Positions 1 through 8,652 of a stretch of DNA of 64,000 bases are shown here, piece by piece. A program made the position numbers and the translations under genes. The stretch's first letter is position 1; the number at the start of each line of letters is the position of its first letter. The notes below the pieces were generated by a model, which had not been told where the DNA came from, made no database searches, and saw only the letters and a program-made list of their open reading frames with translations. Origin of the DNA: Casuarius casuarius (lineage: Eukaryota; Chordata; Aves; Casuariiformes; Casuariidae); NCBI GenBank assembly GCA_003342895.1, contig PTFA01000050.1, positions 5,681-69,680 on the forward strand. The letters run 5' to 3'.

Positions 1-166
1 GCTGCCGCCCCCGCCAGCCCGCTGCGCTGCCGCCGGGGCCGGGCCGTCTCCCCCCCACCCCCCACGGGGGCGCCGCGATCGCGCGTGTCGGGCCGAAACC
101 CGCCCGGGACCGTCGCAGGGCCAGCGCGGCTGCTCCGCGGCGCCGGCAGCGCCCGGCGGAACAAAG
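1..166 (+). other. Candidate first exon (5' truncated), donor at 167
   Basis: GC-rich sequence ends in ACAAAG followed by GTGAGC, a near-consensus 5' splice site, at 166/167. Its start is outside the window. No convincing ATG-started frame runs into the donor, so it would be 5' untranslated. It lies upstream of the CCAAT cluster and would therefore belong to an alternative, more upstream promoter of the same rightward gene. Confidence 0.45.
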
Positions 167-439
167 GTGAGCGGCGGCCGGGGGGGGCTCCCGGCGAGCA
201 CGTTACGGACGTTGCTTTTTTATCCTTTTTCTTTTTTTTCCTTTCTTTTTCTTTTTTCCGAGACGAGGACCGTGGCCCTCCCCAGGGCCGGGAGCACAGA
301 AATAAACGGGAAAGAGGGCAAAGAGGACAGACAGACCGCTGCGCCATCGGGTTTCCTCGCCCCCCGCCCCCCCATAGCGCCTCCGACGGGCGGCGCCTCC
401 CTCGGGGCGCGGGGGGGCGAGCGGGGCCGGCGGGGCCGC

Positions 440-545
440 ACTACACTACCCACGAGCCCCGGCCCCGGCCCCGCCCCTCCCCGCGCCCGATTGGCTGCAC
501 GCTCGGCGGCGGCGGGCCCGCCCCTTCTCCCATTGGCCGCTCGGG
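440..545. promoter_or_regulatory. Core promoter cluster: ZNF143-like site, GC boxes, two inverted CCAAT boxes
   Basis: ATTGG (inverted CCAAT, NF-Y type) occurs at 490-494 and 532-536, with CCCGCCCC-type GC boxes at about 470-480 and 518-526. ACTACACTACCCACGAG at 440-456 resembles the ZNF143/SBF element ACTACAAYTCCCAGC. NF-Y boxes normally sit 60-100 bp upstream of the start site, so initiation at about 590-650 is inferred. The spacing is consistent with plus-strand transcription into the first-exon sequence that follows. Confidence 0.6.
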
Positions 546-599
546 CTGTCCCTCAGCGCGGGGGCAGGACGGGCGGGCGTGTGCGTGGGGAGGGAGGGG

Positions 600-1201
600 T
601 GGCGGCAGGCGGCGCGGGGGCCGCCGAGCCCGGAAGCGGCGCGGGCAGGACGGCGCGCGGAGGCGCTGCGGCCCGAGGCGGCGGCCGTTGAGGCGGCGCC
701 GGCCGTTGAGGGGACGCCGCCCCCCGTCCCGTGGCGGCGGTTGGGGCGAGGCGGGAAGCGCCGCGCGTGCCGCGCTCCCGCAGTGACTCCTGCGGTTGTT
801 AAAGCGGCTTAGCGAAGCCCTGCGGGGGCTGAGCGGCGCCCGGAGTGCCGGCGGCGCGGGCGGGCGGCTCTCGGCGGCGCGGTGTCGTCGCAGCCCCCCG
901 CCCTTCTCCCCCTTTTCTGTCGTTTTTTCTGTGGAAGCGCGCGGCGTTTCCCCTCTTTAAGATCCGCGCGGGGGCTGCCGGGGGCCGGGGCGGGCGGCGG
1001 CGGCGGGCCGCGCTCACGCTTGCACGCCGGCTCCACACAGGTGTGCACTTCCCTCAGTTTTCAGCGGCGCGGTGTCGCCGCGCCTGTCCCCGGGGGAGTC
1101 CGAGCCGTCGCTCCGAGCTCCCGCTCCCCTTTCCTTCCCCGCTCCGAAGCTGCCGTCCGCTCCCCCGGCAGGACCCCTCGCTCCGCGAGCGAGATCCTCG
1201 G
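600..1201 (+). other. Candidate first exon(s), 5' UTR, from the CCAAT promoter
   Basis: Sequence downstream of the CCAAT cluster has two usable donors: CACACAG/GTGTGC after 1040 and CTCGG/GTAAAG after 1201. The long open frames here are a by-product of GC richness. The frame open from 845 to 1252 starts at a GTG and contains no internal ATG, so the segment is better read as 5' UTR. The start coordinate is an estimate from the promoter motifs. Confidence 0.45.
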
Positions 1202-1280
1202 GTAAAGTTCTGCGTGTTTAACGTTCATTTTACGTGTGCGCTGAACGAGTAACCGCTTCTCCGTGCCGATTTATTTGCAG

Positions 1281-1335
1281 GGAGAAGCAGAAGCTACAGC
1301 CGTCTTTCCCGGGCGCCTGGCTCCCGGAGGAGGAG
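1281..1335 (+). other. Exon 2 candidate (55 nt, probably 5' UTR)
   Basis: A clear 3' splice site (ATTTATTTGCAG, ending 1280) and a strong 5' splice site (GAGGAG/GTAAGG, donor at 1336) delimit 55 nt of GC-rich sequence. It has no ATG. Two frames are open; the one starting at phase 0 ends with one leftover base and would read through into 5701. Because no upstream ATG exists in that frame, untranslated leader is the simplest reading. Confidence 0.6.
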
Positions 1336-4300
1336 GTAAGGTTAGCGTCGTGTCGCATTACCCTCCTCGCTTCCGATGTTCTGCTGATCTCGCCTCTGCG
1401 TGCGCGTTTTGCGAGCCGCGGTGGGTTCGTGCGTGCTTCCCCGCGCTGCAGCGTGACCCCGGAGCGCGCTAAGCAGGTAGCGGGAGGACCCGGGCGCCGC
1501 CGGGAATGCGAGTGTCCGTCAAAGCAGCCTTCTCGCCGCGTTATCCCACTGCTATATTCTTTGCAGTTTTAAAGGAACTGTAGATAATTCTTCAAGATAC
1601 TGAAATACTCAGTTTATAGTTCTACTGCTGTGGTTGTCACCTTCACTTTATGTCAAATTTGAGACTCATTTCTTAAGGATGTCTCTATTTTCTGCTTTAT
1701 TTGCACATTGATAGCTCTGCTGAATGACTAGTCACAGCAACTCTTTCCTCCGATAGAAGCATATTAAAATGTGAAAGCCTAAGACTAATCTGCTTTGCAG
1801 GACTTTTCAGTCTGTCCCTTTGATTACAGAGAAATAAGTTCATTTAAGACTCTCGTTTCCTTGTTTATATAGTTCTGACAGTTTTATTAACAAATATGGA
1901 GCTTTGAGGATACATTCACTTCTCCTTGTATTTACTGAAGGTAGGAACATTTGAAGGTGTAGATACGGTCTTGTTATCAGGAGTCTGCTTTCTAGATGCC
2001 AGTGAAATGATGTAACTGCAGGCTGATGTTAAAATCCTATGCCTTATATATTTTCATCATTATTTCTTAGAAGCTAAACTGTTAATACAATAGAAGAAAC
2101 ATTTAGCATTCAGATCTGACTTAATGGTGGGTGGGATTTACAGGCTAGCTCTGCAGTTGTCATTTTATTTAAATTAAGGCTTGTGAATTTAAATTCAGCT
2201 GTATAAATAATTTAAAAATCACTATTTTTATAGCCTTCAGTCTGAAGGGCAGATCCTGCAAAGCTTTCTAAAATGGTCTTTGCTTACTTTAGTAGTCTGA
2301 CTCCAGTAGGGTTTCTGACATGAGTGAAACTTGGATTTGAGATGACCGCACAAAATGCGGTGACCCAAAATGTAGCAATATTTGAACTTGCGTATTTGTT
2401 TTTCTACACTGGTTTCATTTGCATAATTTCATTTAGGATGTGCAAACATATGCGGTACAGTGTAAAATAGCTTAATAAAATAGTGCATGAATGTATAATA
2501 GGGATCAGCTGTGAATATTTTCCTTCTGGGAAGGAAGGGGGGGCAGGGTGATCTTGAAAATGACAGCAAACAATGTATTTAAAAAGTACAGTCATTGATA
2601 GTTTCTAGCTGCAAGTGGTATGGGTGCAGGTGGCTTGTAGTGGATGGAGTTAAACATAGGTATCTTGGATACGATATACCTTAATTTAATTACTTTAATA
2701 GCTACTTTCTGTTGAAACTTTAAAATCTAAGGATCCTACTTTTATTACAGTCTTTAAAGATCTAATCGTTCTTGTGCACATCTGAGATATAAAACTAGTG
2801 CAAGGAAAGGCGACAGATTGGTTCCATCATATGATTTTGTTGTGTTTTTTTTTTTTTTTTCCGAGTGTACTTAAAAGATTATGATGGATAATGCTGTCTT
2901 GCCAAAGAATGCCGACACAGGTGTTCATCATTATCTTAATTAAGATCCTGAGAAAATGTCATCTTTCGGCATGAATTATGAAGGGAGATGCATTAGGAGA
3001 TCATTTCAACATTTTTTTTTTCTTTTTTTCAGGGGTAGATGAGACAGAGGCTGTTTTCTCAGAACACTTTCGATATTTCTTTATCACAGTACTTCACCTT
3101 AGACACTTACTGATTAATTCTTTCCCCTCTTCAATTTGTGAGTGTGTTACAGAGAGGTACATACACAACTTCAAGGAGTGTTTTTTTTCTTTTTTTTTTC
3201 TTGAAGACTGCCCCCCCCCGCCCAAATGCCCTCTGTTCTTTTTAAAGCTGGCTGCTATAAACAAATACTAAGATATGTTGTAGCAGAAGGTGACTGCTTA
3301 GAGGTGTTTTTTTGCAGGGTATTTAAAAGTATTAACAATTCACGCTAATAGCAGAACAAAACAAATGCATAGGTATTTTATGTATATGAATGTACCTCTC
3401 TTTAAGCATGAAGAGAAAAGAGAAAATATTTTTCTATCCTCACCTTTACAATAACATGGAAGTAAAACTAATTCATGCGTTGGGGGGGTGTTCTTGCACT
3501 CTTCCATTTAAATCAGTATGCTATTAGCGGAATGCTAACTAAAATTGTGTCCCCAAAATATTGGCAGGAGCATTACCAGTAAAACTTTGGAGCACTTACC
3601 TACAAATGCTTACTCATGGATATATTGCTGTTGGCATCTAAGACAAGCTGCTTAGAGTTACAGGGTCGGTATTTGCAACGGCGGTGCCAGCATTAGGTGG
3701 TTCTTAGAACAGGTGAATGTTTTCACAGAAGAGTTCTGTGAGAAGTTAACTCCTCTGCTATTTCTACTGCCTGCATTAACTTGGTCTGAGAAATCTTGTT
3801 AGCACTCTTTCTGTGCTTGCAGTCCGAGATTTAGGTGTAAACTCATAGGCACCTGGCAGAACTTTTGCCTTTTCTGTATCCAGCAATTGGGTATTAGGTA
3901 GCTAAAATAGACTTTTGTCTTGTTTTTCTCAGCAAGTCTCTATATGCAAAATCACTTTTTGTCTACTAACTTGAAACTTGATTATTAGTCTTGGTTCTTT
4001 TTTAATAGATCAAATTACTTGTTTAGCGTGTGGAATAATACCATACAGAGAAGTGCAGCTGGCAGCCTTAAGCACATAGTTACTGTATTGGACGTACATA
4101 TGCAGCTCTCAAGATCTTGACAGGATCTTGGGAGAACCTGAAACTGTATTTAAGTTCCCTTGAAGGTTCCTTTAATTAACTTCACTGGTGCTATTTGTTT
4201 GCATTTGTTGGCATGATATGGACTAAGTTGAAAGTGTCTTGAGAGTTTATTTTGCTTACAGTTCTATGGGCATATGCAGAAAATAGGTTCTCCTAATGGT

Positions 4301-5700
4301 TGGCTTTAATGGAGGGGAAAAAAAAAAGAAAAAAGAAAAAAAAGTCTCTTTCATGTCTAAATAAGTTTGTTCACTTAAAATGAGCCACATCTACCGTTAG
4401 CTGGTTCCTAGTTTTGAAAGAGGGGCACCACAGTGAGAAAGACAGCTGTGGCTCCCTGTGTTGTCTTACAGGACATGTGTGTGTCCATAGCTCCCAAAGC
4501 CGAGGGAAATTCTGTTTGTCCAGTTCAACTGCAGGTGCTGCTGTTGGATGGGTGCTGCTGGAGCTAGTATCTGACCTGCTGTGTGTGTGTTAGGGGTGGG
4601 TGACTTTGAATAGCAGCGTCTTCTTCAAAAAGGTTTGTATTTTATCTAATTTACACTTACCAATCCCGGTGCATGTATATTTGCAGTCCTAATGACCTGT
4701 TTTTGCAATAGCTCAGCATTACCTCTGTAATGAGAAACTCAAGGACAGGGAGCCTTTTGAGTTTCACACTCAAAGAATTCTTTTTAACAGGTCATAATTC
4801 CTTACTTTTATTAATATCAAAGCTTTCTAGTTTCTAGTCCTTAATGTGGGTAATTCAGATATGAACAATTCTTGAGGCAGTTTCCTGCAGATTAAAGTGA
4901 ATGCATGCATAGAGCCACAATCTTCATTTGTTGCTCTGATAAATCATTGTTTCACAAAAGATAACTAGTCAAACCATTCAGGGTGGATCCAGATGATCCT
5001 AACAGAAATTCCACTCTACTAACAAACTTGTGACTGATCATTCTCTCATACTCTCCCCCCCAGAAGAGGCATCTTCCTGGATTCCCATTTCCCGACAGCG
5101 AGTTCCAGCCTCTTCTTTTGACAAACATATCTTTTTCACAGTATTTCCTAAACATTTCTGTCACAAATCAAGAATCCAGAGTTAACCTCTGAAATATTCT
5201 CTGCTGGCCTCTACAAAACTTTTCGTGCCCTTCATATTTAATTTTATATAGAATAATGCACGGTGTAATATTCAGGTCTCCTGTTTTCAATTAAGCTGTA
5301 TTAGGTAACTAAGATCTTCTTTCATATCCCATCAGAAAGTATCAGTATCCAGATGGCAGTGTGCTGGAATAAAACAGCTACAGACTTGGCTGCTACTGTA
5401 AAGCCAAGAACTAACATTTTAGCCGGCACGTTAAATAAAACTGAGGTTGTGACTCTTAGTGTATTGGAGTTGCACTAAATAATGCTACAGTAGTGTTTAT
5501 TACTGGTTTCATTGGATAATATGCAGCTATAAAACCTGCTTGAAGCTTTTATTAGGAATACTCTGTCATTTTAAAAAGATGCCTACAACTTCTTCTTTTT
5601 TTTTTTAGTAATAATGGTGCAAGAATTACTTTGTTTATGCTGACTTTCTGTCTGTTAGACTGGGAGCCCCTTAGTCTCTCCAAGCTTCTGTGTGCTTTAG
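1336..5700 (+). other. Inferred first long intron, AT-rich, no gene seen
   Basis: Begins with GTAAGG and ends with a pyrimidine-rich CTTCTGTGTGCTTTAG. It contains scattered T-tracts (2846-2861, 3013-3029, 3181-3200), an A-rich stretch at 4318-4343 and a decayed inverted-repeat element at 2246-2335. I saw no coding-like exon with matching splice sites. The minus-strand open frame at 4952-5164 shows no supporting signals. Confidence 0.5.
2246..2335. repeat. Decayed short inverted-repeat (MITE-like) element
   Basis: It starts GGGCAGATCCTGCAAAG and continues with GCTTACTTTAGTAGTCTGAC and CATGAGTGAA. This matches the order of motifs in the archosaur/turtle palindromic elements whose ends read GGGCC(T/A)GATCCTGCAAA. 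Compare the better-preserved copy at 27104-27205. The right inverted repeat is no longer recognisable. The family assignment is from memory of the motif, not from a database. Confidence 0.4.
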
Positions 5701-5767
5701 GTTACATGGACATGTCTTCGGAAGAAGACAGCTCTGTAGAGCCTAGGTTTGAAAAATTACTTTTAAG
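5701..5767 (+). CDS. Exon 3: probable first coding exon (MDMSSEEDSSVEP...), unidentified acidic N-terminus
   Basis: The acceptor CTTCTGTGTGCTTTAG ends at 5700 and the donor TTTTAAG/GTATTT starts at 5768. Within the exon an ATG at 5706 (or 5712) opens a frame reading MDMSSEEDSSVEPRFEKLLL, then AG as a split codon (phase 2). The peptide is acidic and serine-rich, as in many nuclear or scaffold proteins, but I do not recognise the family. A second, weaker donor (CCTAG/GTTTGA at 5749) would end in the same phase. Joining to exon 4 at the first available acceptor (6939) would create an immediate TGA. The frame survives only if the AG at 6949 is used, or if the candidate exon at 6509/6512 is included. 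Both ATGs have an acceptable context (+4 G for the first, -3 G for the second). The protein is incomplete here. Confidence 0.5.
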
Positions 5768-6508
5768 GTATTTTTGATTTGCTTGCTTTCTGCTTTTTCT
5801 TAAGTTTATTCCAGCACTTAATTTCTTGCTTCAGTTAAACTTGAGCTATTACTCTCTAGGTATAAACTGTGCTACTGCGTCTACAAGTAAGAGTTATGCC
5901 AAGCTAACCCAGGTAGTTGTCTGAGAGGAGGTTGCAGAATGGCTGAGAAACTTTTACATTGTCTCAGAAGCATATGGGAAAGATTTGATGGTAGGGGAGG
6001 GACACTAGGAGTCTTAAATCCTGGAATTTTTTCCTCATTCCATTTCTGGCACATCATATGACCTAGATTAGTTCATGTTACCTCTTTGCCTCTGTTTACC
6101 TAGTTGGAACCCTTTGAATTTCTCAGAAACGTTCAGGTTTAAATTGCTGCCCATACTCATAACTTATTAGACTGCTGTTCTTTTGAGCAAAAGCAAATTG
6201 TTATAATTCATATGGTATTACTTATTCATTAGTAAAATGCTGCTAAATTTCCATATTCCACAGATGTGTGATTTCCATATGCACTTGTTTATGGTGCACC
6301 TCTTAGAAAATACAGAATTGAACATCATCCAGTGGGATTTGGTAATAACAGTGTGGGATTTAACAAGCCAGCAAGGTGAAGAAACTGGAGTATGTGTTGC
6401 TCAGTCCATAATTCATGTGTGTAAGAGAAATTTGCTATCTCAGTTAGTGACAAATATTATCTTTTCCTTCCATTGCCTTGTTCTTCATATGTCCATTCTT
6501 CACCTTAG

Positions 6509-6642
6509 TAGAATGCAACCAAGAGAAGAAGCAGTGAGCTCTACAATGAGGAAAATGAATCCAGCAGTCCATCCTAGCAAGCCTGCCGGAGTACAGGAGG
6601 AGACCTCATACGAAGCCAGAATGTGTTTTTTAGCTTGCAGTT
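6509..6642 (+). other. Candidate alternative coding exon with tandem TTAGTAG acceptor
   Basis: A good pyrimidine tract ends in CACCTTAGTAG, giving two acceptors three bases apart (6508 and 6511). Joined to exon 3 (phase 2), both keep the frame and read (S)RMQPREEAVSSTMRKMNP and on without a stop to about 6657. The 3' end is the weak point. The best GT sites are GAAGCA/GTGAGC at 6533 (strong, but making a tiny exon) and AGAAT/GTGTTT at about 6643 (poor). It lies between exons 3 and 4, so it may be an alternative exon or chance. Confidence 0.3.
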
Positions 6643-6881
6643 CTTTTAAACCATGTTAAATCCTGCTCAAAGCTAATGGCAAGTGATTTGTTTTGTGTAT
6701 GTTATGATCGATTCATTTAGTAAGGCATTACAGTGATGGCACTTGCTATTTTCCTTTGTGGTGCTGGGTTTTGCCTCTTACAAAATGCAGAAATAATATT
6801 TCCAGGTACATTAGCTAAAGTTGTCTTTCTATTAAGAGAATCATATGGAGTAGACGTCAAATTTTGTAATAAGTATGTTCT

Positions 6882-6937
6882 TTTTTTTCCTTTCTTTTTC
6901 TTTCTTTCTTTCTTTCTTTTTTTTTTTCTTCCCCTCC
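6882..6937 (+). repeat. (TTTC)n pyrimidine microsatellite at a 3' splice site
   Basis: An interrupted TTTC/T run directly precedes CCCCTCCAG at 6939. It doubles as an unusually long polypyrimidine tract for exon 4. Length variation here could influence acceptor choice. Confidence 0.85.
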
Positions 6938-6939
6938 AG

Positions 6940-7015
6940 ATGACCTCAGTGAGTCTGGTCTAAGCAATGCTGAAGAAGGGAAGAACGGAGTTGGAAGGCA
7001 GGAGCTGTTTCAGAG
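6940..7015 (+). CDS. Exon 4: internal coding exon (DLSESGLSNAEEGKNG...), unidentified protein
   Basis: A very strong acceptor (long pyrimidine tract, CCCCTCCAG ending 6939) and an acceptable donor (TTTCAGAG/GTGCAT at 7016) bound 76 nt. Only one frame is open, reading DLSESGLSNAEEGKNGVGRQ then ELFQ plus AG (phase 2 at the end). A second AG ten bases in (CCTCAG, ending 6949) gives a start in phase 2, which fits exon 3. The proximal AG gives phase 1, which fits exon 2 spliced directly but without any ATG. The peptide is Ser/Glu/Asn-rich and hydrophilic, with no domain I can name. The next exon must begin in phase 2. The candidate exon at 30761 does so; the one at 41165 does not. Confidence 0.5.
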
Positions 7016-7435
7016 GTGCATTCTTCTTCCTTTCATAAAGTTCAAACATGAAGATTTTTATAAACTTCATTAGGTAGAGTATTGCTAATACAGTAATATT
7101 ACCAGTAATACTGCATGATGTAACTGTGAGGGCACTGCTTTACTGTTATTGTTCATTGATCATGTGGAGCTGCATTTAATAAATGAACATATACTAGTGA
7201 TTAAAATCAACATTATGAGTGAGAACAGTAAATCAAGAAGGTGGGTACTAAAGGAAATAATACTAGCTTTTTTTTTTTTTTTTAAGCCAGTGATTGGCCT
7301 TTTTCAGATCTTTCCATAACACATAGTTCTTCTATGAATTGAGAAAGGCATAATTAAGAAAATACCTTTTCATTCAAGAAAATGAAGTAATTCTTCTTAG
7401 CCAAAATGACTTCTTTTGTGTCCTTCACAGTCCTT

Positions 7436-7766
7436 TTAGCTATTATAGCATCTTAATGCATTGTCCAGCAGAAAGAAGCACTCGTGGTGCTGACCCATGA
7501 AATCTCCATAAACATCTGCGGTGCTGCAGCATATGCTGCTCTTTCTTCTCAGGGCTTCCTTCGCCAGGGAGCATTTGTGTAATGTCCGCCGTGGTGCAGC
7601 CCTCCGTGACCTCTTGCTCCCGAAGATGGAATTTGCGTGTCTCTTTCCGTTTAGGATTTGTGGGAGCTCCCTCCTGGGCCAAATAATTCTCAAATATTGC
7701 AAGAAGAGATCTGACAGTATTGTCTGGGAGACGTGACTGGATGACTGACTTAATTAGTATTAACAT
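7436..7766 (-). pseudogene. Possible decayed coding remnant, minus strand, two overlapping frames
   Basis: Two minus-strand frames overlap here: 107 codons from 7766 to 7443 (containing LPDNTVRSLLAIFENYLAQE) and 88 codons from 7702 to 7436 (ending TADVYGDFMGQHH...YNS). The segment is richer in GC and CpG than its flanks. The first part of one frame and the last part of the other look protein-like, as in a frameshifted old coding sequence or retrocopy. I do not recognise the family. It ends next to a MIR-like element. Chance open frames in a GC-richer patch remain possible. Confidence 0.25.
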
Positions 7767-7845
7767 TTATTAAGTGCCTTACAATGGAGGGGAAGAGTTG
7801 TTGTCCTCGTTTTTCACAAGTAGGAGAACCAGCATGCAGGAAGAA
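7755..7845 (-). repeat. MIR-like core-SINE fragment, reverse orientation
   Basis: Contains ACATTTATTAAGTGCCTTAC, then GTCCTCGTTTTTCACAAG and TAGGAGAACC. This is the order of motifs in the reverse complement of MIR (CATTTATTAAGTGCC...CCATTTTACAGATGAGGAAAC), with heavy divergence. Confidence 0.6.
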
Positions 7846-8621
7846 TGGATCTCTTCTATCTTCTGTGATTCTTGACCCATCTAATTGGGTGACTGTCACA
7901 TGAAATAACAACCCGGCTCAGGGGAATGGCGCTGGGGAAAGGTGCCGACGTGTTCAGTGTGGCACGCTGCCTCTCCCTCCCAGAATGGCTTAATGTGCTA
8001 GGCAGGGTCTTCCCCCTGTGAGTGTCAGTTGACCACTGAAGAGTTTTAAAGGGGCTGATCAGCCTGAGGCTGTCCCTCTATCTGATAGCTTCATTCCAGA
8101 TCTCATCCAGGGAAAAAGAAACATCTTCCACAGTGTGTTGCTGTGACTCATTTCTAGGAGCTGCTCTTGGATTTTAGCTGTTACCTTCCCCCCAGCCTTT
8201 TTCCCTTTCACGATAGTGGCCTTTCCCCAGGGTAAGTCGATTCACTTCACAGGTGTTTGTTGCTGTTTTCCTGCACTTGGGAGTCTCTAAGACTGTAGCT
8301 GTTTCTTCTGGGCTGAGCTTTTAGTTTTTCTTTTTAATAGTTTATTTTGCTAAGAAGAGAATCTCTTCAGCTGCTGCAAACAACAGTGGTTTTGATATGT
8401 ATCAGTAAAGGGTTTATCTTAGAGATATGTGGCTTCCATGTATAGAATTTAGAGACTTAAAAATCTACTTGGAAGCACCACCAACCTTCGAGGTGCTTGC
8501 TTAAATTTAAAATATGCCCTATTCTTTTATTGTTAAAAACAGTGTTAAGGGAAAGATGTGGTATTCTTTTGCAAGTGAAGTGAAAATAACTTTTTTTTTC
8601 TTTTTTTCCTCTGTTTCACAG

Positions 8622-8652
8622 CTGCAAGATAAATACTCAGAAATAAGAGTTG
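8622..8652 (+). other. Candidate 31-nt microexon with strong splice signals
   Basis: About 30 nt of nearly pure T/C ends in GTTTCACAG at 8621, and GAGTTG/GTAAGG gives a strong donor at 8653. The enclosed 31 nt is open in one frame (LQDKYSEIRV plus one base). In the phase left by exon 4 it would hit a stop. It may be a microexon of an alternative transcript, a poison exon, or coincidence. Confidence 0.25.

Larger units (their letters stand above)
1..1560. promoter_or_regulatory. CpG-island promoter region
   Basis: The first 1.5 kb is strongly GC-rich and dense in CpG, then drops abruptly to AT-rich intron-like sequence after about 1560. It contains GC boxes, inverted CCAAT boxes, a long pyrimidine tract (about 214-258) and several GT splice donors on the plus strand. 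This is the usual picture of a broadly expressed vertebrate gene start. The left edge is cut by the window, so part of the island and perhaps a further promoter lie outside. No TATA box is evident. A bidirectional promoter cannot be excluded, but the visible donors (after 166, 1040, 1201 and 1335) all point rightwards. Confidence 0.9.

Noticed and set aside
85..812. Long plus-strand open frames in the CpG island (up to 233 codons)
   Set aside because: Arg/Gly/Pro/Ala-rich composition, overlapping in several phases and crossing promoter motifs and a splice donor; explained by GC richness.
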